NCBI GenBank assembly: GCA_019096195.1
Contig: JAGTXK010000054.1
Span: 124,001 to 188,000 of the forward strand
Length of the DNA stretch: 64,000 nucleotides
Direction: 5' to 3'
From: Boletus sp. NGJ
Taxonomy: Eukaryota; Basidiomycota; Agaricomycetes; Boletales; Boletaceae
Below the pieces are notes generated by a model that was not told the origin of the DNA, ran no database searches, and saw only the letters and a list, made by a program, of their open reading frames with translations. The stretch's first letter is position 1, and each line of letters starts with the position of its first letter. Of the stretch, positions 1 through 10,947 are shown piece by piece. The translations under genes were made by a program, and so were the position numbers.

Positions 1-677
1 TTGGTCTGGAGCTCTAGGATGAACTCTTTAAAGTCGTCCATCCAGAGCGGATGGAAAGTGGGATCTTCCATCTGGAGGAGGTCCAGTTCGAACCACTCTA
101 GAGCCATGCCCTTTAGGTAGGGACTGCGCAAAGGTGACTTTGGTGCAGTCCATCCTGAAAGTCTTCGGGCGGTCTTGGAAGTTAAGTTTCGCACTGGACC
201 AGAAAGACCCAGAGTTTTGCAGGGCTCAGTCCCGTCAAACTGGTCCGGTTCCCGGACCTTAGTGGCATGGAGTGTGGTTGGAGGGATGATGCATGGAGCA
301 AGCAAGGCCTTTGATGGCATCAGCAAGCAGTGCGCGAGAGTGTCTTGTGGGACGTGCTTGTTGTCGGAGTCTGAGGGAGCGTCGTTGTTGGGGAAGTCAG
401 GATCATCATCCGACGGGTCATCTCCAGGGAAGTCCGGGAAGTCGTCATTTGGGAAGAGGGCAGCCTGCACTCATTGACTCAAGTGTCGGCTTGTGAGTGG
501 GGAGGTGGTGGAGTCATTGTCGGTGGGTAACTCAACGATGCGCGCTCCTGGAGTAGGGGACTCCAGGAGTGGTCATAACTGAGAGGCAGAGGTGGGAGTT
601 CATCGAGGCGGAGAAACTTCAAAACTGGTCGACGAGTTCTGGACCTCGCCAACTGCTGCCAAATGTGCTCAACAGGT
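1..677 (-). mobile_element. Ty3/Gypsy retrotransposon, degenerate gag region (truncated by window edge)
   Basis: Reading the minus strand away from the LTR at 678-1260, broken frames give typical basidiomycete Gypsy Gag phrases: REPDQFDGTEPCK around 200-260, FQDRPKTFR around 150-180, and KGMALEWFELDLL followed by LWMDDFKEFILELQ in the last 120 bases. No single frame covers these. At least two one-base insertions interrupt it (one near 188-190, one near 130), so this copy cannot make an intact Gag. Pol would lie to the left, outside the window. Assignment to Ty3/Gypsy rests on family resemblance of these phrases; I am fairly sure of it. The copy is inferred to be an old, inactive insertion. 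Confidence 0.75.
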
Positions 678-1260
678 TGTAACGTGGGGATGCGGAGGGG
701 TTTGCGCCAATGGCGCAAGTCTGGGATCTAGTAGTACATGTAGCCATAATGTGAGAGACTCGTTGCAAGTGGGAGTTTGAATATACTGTTAAGAATGGAC
801 AACTCCGATGAAACTCCAAAGGACTGGAGTTACTTGAGGGTGTCAGGACTTGGCTTTACCTTATGTGGTGCGCCCTTGCTCAAGTCCGATGTCCCAGATT
901 TCGAAGACGTAGGAGGATCAGAGGTTTGGACTCGACGTAGTCGAACATCAAGTCGAGCAGAGGGTTGGAGTGAGTTGTCGAGACTTGGACAGGAGACAGG
1001 AGGAGTGTTCAGAGTTGATATTCAAACTGACTTTACAGGAGTAGTACAGAGGGTTTATATACAATCAGAACGAAGGTATTAGTAATGGAGTTTGTAAGGT
1101 GTAATGAGTAACGGGACGGAGATGGGACCTCACTGGAGCAGTGCTCCTAAGCGAGACAGACACTGGGTCAGAGACAACTATAAGGCGGGACTAGGATGGA
1201 TGAAGAAGCATAGGTTATGTATGAAAGGAGAAGTATGAATACTATAGTGAGGGTGTTACA
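678..1260 (-). repeat. 5' LTR of the Gypsy element
   Basis: On the minus strand the segment begins TGTAACACCCTCACTATAG and ends CCCCACGTTACA, so it has matching TGTAAC...GTTACA inverted ends and a length of 583 bp, both usual for fungal Gypsy LTRs. It lies directly upstream of the gag remnant. A TATA-like TATATAAA on the minus strand near 1053-1063 could be the element promoter. The base run AGTCC just outside (1261-1265) would be one side of a target-site duplication; the partner is not in the window. I saw no second LTR here, as expected for an element cut by the edge. Confidence 0.6.
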
Positions 1261-2100
1261 AGTCCAAGGGTATGAGGACGTACTCCAAGGGAGAACATGC
1301 CGGAGTTATGGACAGAGTGCCAGAGTTGGACTTGTCGAATTACATGGGATATGACAATGAGATAAACTAGCACTTGTTTTCATTATGTTAAATTTATTGT
1401 ACTGCAATGTTTTTTGAGAGCTGAAAAGCTGAGAAAGTTTAATAAAGGTGAGATAAGGGTTTTGCTAATTTGCTGATGTGCCTGTGGCCACAAGATAATG
1501 CCTGATAATTTGCATACTCTCCTGCTGTACAACAATGTTCTTGATTCTGACAAAAAATAATTATGACCCTCAGAGACATTATTCTATCCCAGTACATGAC
1601 TCTGATCTGGCAAAAATTGTGTTGTTATGTAGTGGGAGACTTGAGAAGGTTCCATGATGCATTTGGTGGTGGATAACTGTATGCAATTTATACACTGAAC
1701 TCAGGTTCATACTGTACCATAAGAACCCACATTATTATATGGAAACAATCAATCCGCACTCACAATAGGTGTAAATGCCCACATCAGTAAATTTACATGC
1801 ATCTTATTCTGTCTTATTCAGCTTATTGACTTGCACAACATTTCCAAATCTGACATAGAGACAAATTCTAACCCTCATTTTGTTGAAAAATAGATCAGCT
1901 TGGTTGTTGTTGATGTTTCTGATGTTCTGGAATGCATCATCATGGGAATGAATATATTTTGTAATTTAACAAACAGAATTAGCTAGAATAAGCCAGATTA
2001 AGATGCATGTAAATTTACTGATGCAATTTCATAAGTGATCAAAACACTTCGATCTCAAAAATCTACACCTCATGGTACCCCTGTTTGGTCTATTCTGACT
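1261..2100. other. AT-rich non-coding stretch with foldback element
   Basis: No open frame of interest is present on either strand. The stretch is clearly more AT-rich than the flanking genes. Its only structure is the foldback repeat at 1782-2023. Confidence 0.5.
1782..2023. mobile_element. MITE-like foldback element
   Basis: The left end reads CATCAGTAAATTTACATGCA and continues as an imperfect match to the reverse complement of the right end (about 1976-2023). Roughly 46 bases per arm pair, with about 40 matching by eye. The core is about 150 bp, AT-rich and without a frame. This is the size and form of a non-autonomous DNA transposon (MITE). No obvious target-site duplication was identified and the superfamily is unknown. 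Confidence 0.5.
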
Positions 2101-2325
2101 CAACAAGGAACCCTCTCTAATGGTTGTGGGAACCTCTCAGAAGTGATGCCAAGGGTGGGATTTGCTGTCTCGCCCCCTGTCGGGCTGAAGGCCCAATAGC
2201 GAGCCACCGGCTTGTTTTCCTGATGGCCCGAAATGATTCCAGAATTGTTGTACTTGTTGCTCTTGAGCGTCACACGGAGGTTTCTGTACTGGGAATGCAT
2301 TTGTAACACAGACTGCTCAGTAAAT

Positions 2326-5306
2326 TCAAGGATGTCGACTATTGTACAACATCTGAGCTGGTACGACGACAACTACAAGTACATAGGATTTACGAGGAGG
2401 AAGGCTACTCTTCGCATAAAGCACGTCCTGACCAAGGGTGAACTGCGGGACACCCGGGTAAGGCCAGATGTTGCCGGTTCCGCTGCTCGGGAATGTGGGA
2501 AGCGGGGACGGGTTGGGTTCATTGCCGATGTAAGGGTATTTCTTCGTCACGTGGAATGGCCATTTCTCGCTCCCCGGAGCAGTGTCTCGGGTCAGGTGCT
2601 TGATGGGACTACATCGAAGCAGCGTGATCAGTCGTGGGTCCGGGGTGCAGTCAGGAGAAAGAGAAACTTACGACGTGAGAGTTTCAGTGGCAGCGAGCCT
2701 GAACTTGACGCAGGGTGGCGGGATCTTCTTACCCCCGTGACACCATTTGACATACAAGGTGAGTTTGGCGGTGTAACCGGGGGGTGCCCCAGTGAAGTGG
2801 CAGCCCGCAACCTAACTCGGACCGTCAGCTATGTGTACTACAGGCCACGGCGTGGTCACATACCGCGGGGGATTCAGTGTCGATGGCACAGCCCTGGTCG
2901 ATGGGTTAGTATTGACTGCGAAGAGAGCGAACGAAACGACCTGACATCGAAGCACACCCCATTCGTGAAGATCTTATCGTTCTCACATGTCAAGGTCCCT
3001 GGAGAAGACACGAGTCAGCGTCGCTGACGAGAGGACACCACGGCAACAACAAACATGTGGACCCAGACGGAATGATTGCGTTGTCACACTCGACGATGAT
3101 GGTCCAGAAGGTGCAGGTAGAAGCGCATTCGGGGATGACGAGCTGAGTGCAGCAAGGCCACTGTGTGCACTGCGGTCCAGGGGTGCAGGGAATCCAATTG
3201 ATGTTCCTCCAGCACACGAGCGGGCAGGAGAAAATCCAGTTCTGGAAGTCGGCCACTGCAACGAGTTCAGGTGAGCACTAGACTGGTGCGAGCGAGCGAA
3301 AACACGAACAGGTTGCAAAGTCCTGCTGCTGTTCGTTTGGCCAGCACGAGTACATCAAGCAGCATTTGCGCTTCTGACGTACTTCTGCGACGAGGCAGTA
3401 GTGAGTGTTGGGGTCGGTAGGGGTCGTGAGGTCGAATGGCTTGTTGAACAGGTAGAACTGATTGCCATTTGCGACAGGGGGGAGGCTTTGCTGGTCGATC
3501 TGCGCGGTGCCACCGATGACCTGGGCCGAGATGCCGTTCTTCATGTACTGGGACGGGTGGAGGAGAGCGCTTCCCGGGACTTCGATAAGTCTGCACTGGA
3601 GATCAATGTCCGCGAGGGTGCTGTGTCCGCGCACGAAAATATAGTTGGTATCGCCTTCGATAAGCTGGACCGAATTGGCAGTCGTATAATCAACATCGGG
3701 GTTCTGGAGACCACCCCACAAGCCCTGTTTAGTCAGGTCCGTGCCGACGGGCTGAATGTCTGTCGTGTCGTCCCCGTTGGTAACGACGGGGTATGCAGGA
3801 ACAGAAGAAGAAACGTACCAGGAGAATATCCGCCCGTGCCAGTGAGAGGGAAGTTGTTTGTGTCGGTCACATGAGCTCGGAACCACCATCCAGTGGCTGC
3901 CGGGCTCGTGACGGGAATTGGCCCACAGTCTTGGCCGGAATTGGGGTCATCCTTTCCAGGACAATTCTTGGAGTGCTCCCTCAGCTGCGCCGCAGCGGGA
4001 CTAGCGAAGCGAAGATTACGGGTCGAATGAGGCTCGAAAATGATGTTCAATGCACCCAGTAACTGAGCAGTGTGGAGGCGAAGCGGATCGATGGCAGCCT
4101 CTGCGAGATCCGGACTCGGTCCCGAGCCGCGTCTGCCTCTGCTCTTAAGAACCTGGAGAGAGAGGCCAGAGTATGGATCAAAGAATGTGTTTTTGTCCTT
4201 GGAAGTAAACACGTGTAGCGTCAACATGCCGTCGTAAGACGGCTCGAGCTGGACCTGGAGTTCCTTCAAGTTAGACCACTTGGTGCGCGGTATAGCTATC
4301 TTTCCGAGATTGTCATGCAAGGACACCTCCAACCCATCAGGGACCGGCGTGCCTTTGTGCCACTATACAGATTCAAGCGAGTCAGGGTGATCGTGCGTGC
4401 GTGCGTACAAGAGAACGATGACGCTTACGTTGAGTCGGAAAGTGACTGACGTGGACGACTGACCAAACATGCGGAGTCGAGTGGTGGTTGAAACATGCTT
4501 CAAAGTAGGGTCTGCGACAACCACCTAGGGAATGGTTGGATCATGTTCCTTTCAGAGAAGAAAATGTGAAACTTTACATTATAGAAGGTGTGGTTTTTGT
4601 TCTCAGACAGGAAAGAGAGGAAGTCGTCCACATTGGATCGCTTGAAATTGAACGACGGAGCCGGCTCGTAATCTTGCAAGTTCTTGTTCTCGTCGCCGGG
4701 ATGATATTTGAAGACGTTGGCGACCAAGGAGTATGTGTTTCCCGTGGTGTGAGGTGGACGGAACTGCACAGGACCATCGGAAGCGTCTACGATCCAGATG
4801 AGTGGCACCCCCAAACAAACGTACGAAAGACACCTACATGGACCCTTGGTGTCTCCGCTCGTAATCACTACGGGGCTAGATGAGACAGGCTTCACGTCGG
4901 ACCACACTTGCGGCCATAAGATTAGCTCGCTTGGAACGGCCCTCAAGGTAGCGAGGTGGGGTCCGCCGGAGCCATGGCCGCGGATGTAGACATTGTTGTC
5001 ATCGCCGCCGACAATGGGCATACCCGTGAAACCACGCCAGGATGCAGGATGAACAAGGGTGCTTTGATCAGCATTCGCGCCGTAGAGCGGGATGATGTCA
5101 GGTGACTATATAGCGCATCAGTTTCGCCACGCATTCCAGTTGAAGGTAAACATGACGTACGAAGGACTGCGCTTTGGAGTACTTCCCCGGATTGTCCAAT
5201 GCATCGTCGTCTGGATCTAGAATGAGCTTTAGTGTGACAGCGTGGTCTAGTGAGACGGGGGACGCGAACAATTTCTCAAGGTGAGGGTGGTTAGATCGTT
5301 GGACAT
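2326..5306 (-). pseudogene. Palindrome gene, left copy: tandem-domain protein of unknown family, frameshifted in exon 1
   Basis: Start ATG at 5306 (MSNDLTTLTLRN), with a TATAAAG about 75 bases upstream (5381-5387). Splicing reconstructs a multi-exon protein whose domain is repeated: a first unit (around NNVYIRGHGSGG ... GNTYSLVANVF) and a second (around NYIFVRGHSTLA ... NTHYCLVAEV), separated by a linker with an EVSLHDNLGKIAIPRTKW stretch. A Cys-containing region and a Pro-rich C-terminal part (KKYPYIGNEPNPSPLPTFP) follow. I see no signal peptide or catalytic motif and do not recognise the family. In this copy one T is missing after codon 12, which shifts the frame early. At the 3' end one missing G removes the stop used in the right copy, extending the tail to 2326. 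Either a pseudogene or a sequencing slip in a T run. Confidence 0.6.
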
Positions 5307-5380
5307 TGTATGGGTTCGAGTTATCTGTGAGATCGCGAGATGGAGGTGAGATGCTGACGGAGAGAGCAGAACGCACCTAC

Positions 5381-5387
5381 CTTTATA
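5381..5387 (-). promoter_or_regulatory. TATA box of left palindrome gene
   Basis: TATAAAG on the minus strand, about 75 bases before the ATG. It is the mirror of the one at 7760-7766 and is unchanged between arms. Confidence 0.45.
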
Positions 5388-5619
5388 TCTTTTGGACACC
5401 CCTACATAACAGAACTGGTAACTGACATCCACACGGTATTGCCAGCTGACTGCCATTCCGACGGAAACGCGAACCCTTTACGCGATATCTATGTCAGATG
5501 ATTGGGAACAAGGGTGGGTTGGACAACGGGCGCGTCCAATGAAAAAGTCGATGGCTGCATCCTTCTGTTTCTGGGGCGCCTCTTCACTTATAAAATATAG
5601 ACATTGATCGGCGAAGTGT

Positions 5620-6045
5620 CTGAAGATCAGTGAGATAGGAGAAGAATTCGCAGTCCCATCAAACCCCGAAACCGGGTTGACGGTCCCAATTCTAAACAAT
5701 TCAGGACGTTTCTGATGTGACAACACTCACAGACACCGCATTGACGATTCAAATATTCATGGAGGCGCCGGTAGCCCTGCATGGGCAGGTCGAGCGCCAC
5801 TGCAAGCTACGGCTGACTCGATGGCAAATCATTCATCCGATTGTGACCATGATAATGAGAAGAGTGAAAATCCAGATGTGCTCCCTCCAATGGGGTTATG
5901 GCATGCATGGGAGCACTCGAAATGGCGCGCATTGTAGACATATGTGCGACAATGCGCATCTTGTCACTGACTGCAACAGCGAGTAGTCTACCGCGTTCCC
6001 TTGCGATGCAAACGAAATGAACGTGGTTGGGGTCGAACCGTTGAA
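5620..6045 (-). repeat. Upstream-region direct repeat, unit A
   Basis: The stretch containing AGATCAGTGAGATAGGAGAA and then GCATGCATGGGAG and CTTGCGATGC recurs in the same orientation at 6181-6590 with many small changes (roughly 80% by eye). Unit A overlaps the 5' flank of the left palindrome gene, so the repeat looks like a duplicated upstream region. Confidence 0.7.
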
Positions 6046-6180
6046 GGTAAGTGGCTGGCGCCACTACTAGTAAGCGCTAATCCTTGATCAATATTATGTA
6101 ATTGAGGGTGAGCAGGCAAATCGCCATCATGATCGCGGCGAGTGCCAGTGAGCCACACTGGTGACAGGGGTATTGGTGTT

Positions 6181-6590
6181 CTAAGATCAGTGAGATAGGA
6201 GAAGAATTCGCAGTTCCCATCAAACCCCGAAGCCGAGTTGGCGGTCCCCCAACTCTAAACAATTCAGGACGGATGTTTCCGATGACAGCACTCGCGGACA
6301 CCGCAATGACGATTCATGGAAGCACCGGTAGCCCTCATGGGAAGGTCAGAACCCTGAAAGTACGGCTGACTCGATGACGAATCATTTGATGTGACAATGA
6401 TAATGAGTGAAAATCCAGATGTGGCCCTCCGACGGGGGTTATGGCATGCATGGGAGTACTTGAAATGGTGCGCTTTGTAGACGTACGTGCGAGAACGCGT
6501 ATCTTGTGATTGCAACAGCGAGTAGTGCAGATGGGTCTATCGTGTTCCCTTGCGATGCCGACGAAATGAGCATGTTGGGATCGAACCGTC
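6181..6590 (-). repeat. Upstream-region direct repeat, unit B, inside the palindrome spacer
   Basis: Shares the same ordered blocks as unit A, including AGATCAGTGAGATAGGAGAA and ATGGCATGCATGGGAG, but is more diverged and has lost short segments. No gene body follows it, so it is likely the relic of an older third copy of the palindrome gene's 5' end. Confidence 0.65.
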
Positions 6591-7233
6591 GTATATTATG
6601 TAATTTGAGTACCACATGGGTCACTTGATAATAATGACAGTGAGACCAATCGAAACCCAAGAATAAGGTGAGGTACACTCGATCACCCACCTTATCACCG
6701 GATGGACAAAATTGGATGATTTGTACAGATAGAAATCCAAAGATTCTCGGCGCTATCGGTACTTCCATGGATCATGAATGCGGTGTCGGTGACTGCGTGG
6801 CAAGAAGGGCTGGATAATTCACTCGCGGGAAGGTCATTCCAAACCAGTGGGTCAAGTACAGAAAAGGCTAGCTTGTTCCCCTGTTTCGCATTTGTCGCAT
6901 ACTTGGTGACGAGGTTTGTGGAGTGGGTGAACGGCGAAACTAATTATTGCTGTCCTGCCCGTAATTGAGTCACTGTTACAACTAGAAAAAGTCAATTGAG
7001 TGAAAACACCAACGACGAATAATAATCATAAAAAGAGAAAAAAAAAAAGGCGAAGTCGACCAACACTCACCCGATAGCAAAAAGCAAGAATAAGGTGACC
7101 TGCTGACTGACAAAAATATCAGTTGTGGGTGCTACAGGTGCCTCCATGCGTTGTCGACGCTGTGTCGGAACTGCGCCATGAGAGAGCCAGACAACTCACA
7201 AGTCGCGGGAAGGTCATCCCAAACCAGCAATGA
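6591..7233. other. Palindrome spacer, non-coding
   Basis: No supported gene. Blocks CAAGAATAAGGTGA and CGCGGGAAGGTCAT...CCAAACCAG occur twice (about 6657-6860 and 7089-7225), so this part is also an old direct duplication. An A-rich run lies at about 7027-7049. Confidence 0.5.
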
Positions 7234-7759
7234 GACATGCATGCCATAACCGCATTGGAGGGCGCACAGCTGGATTTTCACGCTTCGACAGTATCATGGT
7301 CACAATCGGATGACTGCTTTGCCATCGAGTCAGCCGTAGCTTTGCAGTGGCGCTCGACCTGCCCATGCAGGGCTACCGGCGCCTCCATGAATATTTGAAT
7401 CGTCAATGCGGTGTCTGTGAGTGTTGTCACATCAGAAACGTCCTGAATTGTTTAGAATTGGGACCGTCAACCCGGTTTCGGGGTTTGATGGGACTGCGAA
7501 TTCTTCTCCTATCTCACTGATCTTCAGACACTTCGCCGATCAATGTCTATATTTTATAAGTGAAGAGGCGCCCCAGAAACAGAAGGATGCAGCCATCGAC
7601 TTTTTCATTGGACGCGCCCGTTGTCCAACCCACCCTTGTTCCCAATCATCTGACATAGATATCGCGTAAAGGGTTCGCGTTTCCGTCGGAATGGCAGTCA
7701 GCTGGCAATACCGTGTGGATGTCAGTTACCAGTTCTGTTATGTAGGGGTGTCCAAAAGA

Positions 7760-7766
7760 TATAAAG
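7760..7766 (+). promoter_or_regulatory. TATA box of right palindrome gene
   Basis: TATAAAG 75 bases upstream of the ATG at 7841, identical in the left arm. Confidence 0.45.
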
Positions 7767-7840
7767 GTAGGTGCGTTCTGCTCTCTCCGTCAGCATCTCA
7801 CCTCCATCTCGCGATCTCACAGATAACTCGAACCCATACA

Positions 7841-10743
7841 ATGTCCAACGATCTAACCACCCTCACCTTGAGAAATTGTTTCGCGTCCCCCGTCTCACTA
7901 GACCACGCTGTCACACTAAAGCTCATTCTAGATCCAGACGACGATGCATTGGACAATCCGGGGAAGTACTCCAAAGCGCAGTCCTTCGTACGTCATGTTT
8001 ACCTTCAACTGGAATGCGTGGCGAAACTGATGCGCTATATAGTCACCTGACATCATCCCGCTCTACGGCGCGAATGCTGATCAAAGCACCCTTGTTCATC
8101 CTGCATCCTGGCGTGGTTTCACGGGTATGCCCATTGTCGGCGGCGATGACAACAATGTCTACATCCGCGGCCATGGCTCCGGCGGACCCCACCTCGCTAC
8201 CTGAGGGCCGTTCCAAGCGAGCTAATCTTATGGCCGCAAGTGTGGTCCGACGTGAAGCCTGTCTCATCTAGCCCCGTAGTGATTACGAGCGGAGACACCA
8301 AGGGTCCATGTAGGTGTCTTTCGTACGTTTGTTTGGGGGTGCCACTCATCTGGATCGTAGACGCTTCCGATGGTCCTGTGCAGTTCCGTCCACCTCACAC
8401 CACGGGAAACACATACTCCTTGGTCGCCAACGTCTTCAAATATCATCCCGGCGACGAGAACAAGAACTTGCAAGATTACGAGCCGGCTCCGTCGTTCAAT
8501 TTCAAGCGATCCAATGTGGACGACTTCCTCTCTTTCCTGTCTGAGAACAAAAACCACACCTTCTATAATGTAAAGTTTCACATTTTCTTCTCTGAAAGGA
8601 ACATGATCCAACCATTCCCTAGGTGGTTGTCGCAGACCCTACTTTGAAGCATGTTTCAACCACCACTCGACTCCGCATGTTTGGTCAGTCGTCCACGTCA
8701 GTCACTTTCCGACTCAACGTAAGCGTCATCGTTCTCTTGTACGCACGCACGCACGATCACCCTGACTCGCTTGAATCTGTATAGTGGCACAAAGGCACGC
8801 CGGTCCCTGATGGGTTGGAGGTGTCCTTGCATGACAATCTCGGAAAGATAGCTATACCGCGCACCAAGTGGTCTAACTTGAAGGAACTCCAGGTCCAGCT
8901 CGAGCCGTCTTACGACGGCATGTTGACGCTACACGTGTTTACTTCCAAGGACAAAAACACATTCTTTGATCCATACTCTGGCCTCTCTCTCCAGGTTCTT
9001 AAGAGCAGAGGCAGACGCGGCTCGGGACCGAGTCCGGATCTCGCAGAGGCTGCCATCGATCCGCTTCGCCTCCACACTGCTCAGTTACTGGGTGCATTGA
9101 ACATCATTTTCGAGCCTCATTCGACCCGTAATCTTCGCTTCGCTAGTCCCGCTGCGGCGCAGCTGAGGGAGCACTCCAAGAATTGTCCTGGAAAGGATGA
9201 CCCCAATTCCGGCCAAGACTGTGGGCCAATTCCCGTCACGAGCCCGGCAGCCACTGGATGGTGGTTCCGAGCTCATGTGACCGACACAAACAACTTCCCT
9301 CTCACTGGCACGGGCGGATATTCTCCTGGTACGTTTCTTCTTCTGTTCCTGCATACCCCGTCGTTACCAACGGGGACGACACGACAGACATTCAGCCCGT
9401 CGGCACGGACCTGACTAAACAGGGCTTGTGGGGTGGTCTCCAGAACCCCGATGTTGATTATACGACTGCCAATTCGGTCCAGCTTATCGAAGGCGATACC
9501 AACTATATTTTCGTGCGCGGACACAGCACCCTCGCGGACATTGATCTCCAGTGCAGACTTATCGAAGTCCCGGGAAGCGCTCTCCTCCACCCGTCCCAGT
9601 ACATGAAGAACGGCATCTCGGCCCAGGTCATCGGTGGCACCGCGCAGATCGACCAGCAAAGCCTCCCCCCTGTCGCAAATGGCAATCAGTTCTACCTGTT
9701 CAACAAGCCATTCGACCTCACGACCCCTACCGACCCCAACACTCACTACTGCCTCGTCGCAGAAGTACGTCAGAAGCGCAAATGCTGCTTGATGTACTCG
9801 TGCTGGCCAAACGAACAGCAGCAGGACTTTGCAACCTGTTCGTGTTTTCGCTCGCTCGCACCAGTCTAGTGCTCACCTGAACTCGTTGCAGTGGCCGACT
9901 TCCAGAACTGGATTTTCTCCTGCCCGCTCGTGTGCTGGAGGAACATCAATTGGATTCCCTGCACCCCTGGACCGCAGTGCACACAGTGGCCTTGCTGCAC
10001 TCAGCTCGTCATCCCCGAATGCGCTTCTACCTGCACCTTCTGGACCATCATCGTCGAGTGTGACAACGCAATCATTCCGTCTGGGTCCACATGTTTGTTG
10101 TTGCCGTGGTGTCCTCTCGTCAGCGACGCTGACTCGTGTCTTCTCCAGGGACCTTGACATGTGAGAACGATAAGATCTTCACGAATGGGGTGTGCTTCGA
10201 TGTCAGGTCGTTTCGTTCGCTCTCTTCGCAGTCAATACTAACCCATCGACCAGGGCTGTGCCATCGACACTGAATCCCCCGCGGTATGTGACCACGCCGT
10301 GGCCTGTAGTACACATAGCTGACGGTCCGAGTTAGGTTGCGGGCTGCCACTTCACTGGGGCACCCCCCGGTTACACCGCCAAACTCACCTTGTATGTCAA
10401 ATGGTGTCACGGGGGTAAGAAGATCCCGCCACCCTGCGTCAAGTTCAGGCTCGCTGCCACTGAAACTCTCACGTCGTAAGTTTCTCTTTCTCCTGACTGC
10501 ACCCCGGACCCACGACTGATCACGCTGCTTCGATGTAGTCCCATCAAGCACCTGACCCGAGACACTGCTCCGGGGAGCGAGAAATGGCCATTCCACGTGA
10601 CGAAGAAATACCCTTACATCGGCAATGAACCCAACCCGTCCCCGCTTCCCACATTCCCGAGCAGCGGAACCGGCAACATCTGGCCTTACCCGGGTGTCCC
10701 GCAGTTCACCCTTGGTCAGGACGTGCTTTATGCGAAGGAGTAG
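7841..10743 (+). pseudogene. Palindrome gene, right copy: tandem-domain protein of unknown family, frameshifted in exon 2
   Basis: Same gene as 2326-5306. Exon 1 is open here (MSNDLTTLTLRNCFASPVSL onward). It is followed by an intron from GTACGT (about 7988) to ATAG (about 8042), which removes two in-frame stops and leads into SPDIIPLYGANADQS. Later introns are supported near 8312-8360, 8567-8636, 8719-8785, and 9329-9390 (the last joins GGYSP to DIQPVGTDL). In exon 2 one T is missing at GPHLAT (about 8203), giving an immediate stop that the left copy does not have. The end is ...LGQDVLYAKE and TAG at 10741-10743. The 9.75-10.3 kb part is poorly resolved. No function assigned. Confidence 0.6.
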
Positions 10744-10947
10744 CCTTCCTCCTCGTAAATCCTATGTACTTGTAGTTGTCGTCGTACCAGCTCAGATGTT
10801 GTACAATAGTCGACATCCTTGAATTTACTGAGCAGTCTGTTGTGTTACAAATGCATTCCCAGTACAGAAACCTCCGTGTGACGCTCAAGAGCAACAAGTA
10901 CAACAATTCTGTAACCATTTCTGCCACTGCTACTCTCGCGTAATCTC

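Larger units (their letters stand above)
2247..5906 (-). repeat. Left arm of a giant inverted repeat
   Basis: The sequence from about 2247 to 5906 is the reverse complement of about 7234-10912. Paired positions add up to 13147 over most of the length, which means almost no net length change. From about 2400 to 5810 I found only small indels and no substitution in the long identical translations. Nearer the spacer (5830-5906) the match falls to roughly 85-90%. The outer end fades near 2235-2247. Confidence 0.93.
7234..10912 (+). repeat. Right arm of a giant inverted repeat
   Basis: This is the partner of 2247-5906 in opposite orientation. Differences from the left arm: an extra T near 7342 (GCTTTGC against GCTTGC), an extra T near 7880, a missing T near 8203, an extra G near 10735, and three extra bases near 10844. 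The outer end stops about 36 bases before the stop codon of the glyoxalase gene, so the duplication edge almost touches its neighbour. Confidence 0.93.

Noticed and set aside
3401-3874. 157-codon frame antisense to the left palindrome gene (and its mirror at 9273-9746)
   Set aside because: It is the complement of the second-domain exon, has no motif, and exists in both arms only because the arms are identical.
4536-4883. 115-codon antisense frame in the left arm (mirror at 8264-8611)
   Set aside because: Lies opposite a well-supported exon; no domain.
5307-7840. Bidirectional promoter shared by the palindrome genes as a cruciform-forming centre
   Set aside because: The 1.3-kb spacer is too long for a simple cruciform, and each gene has its own TATA box close to its ATG.
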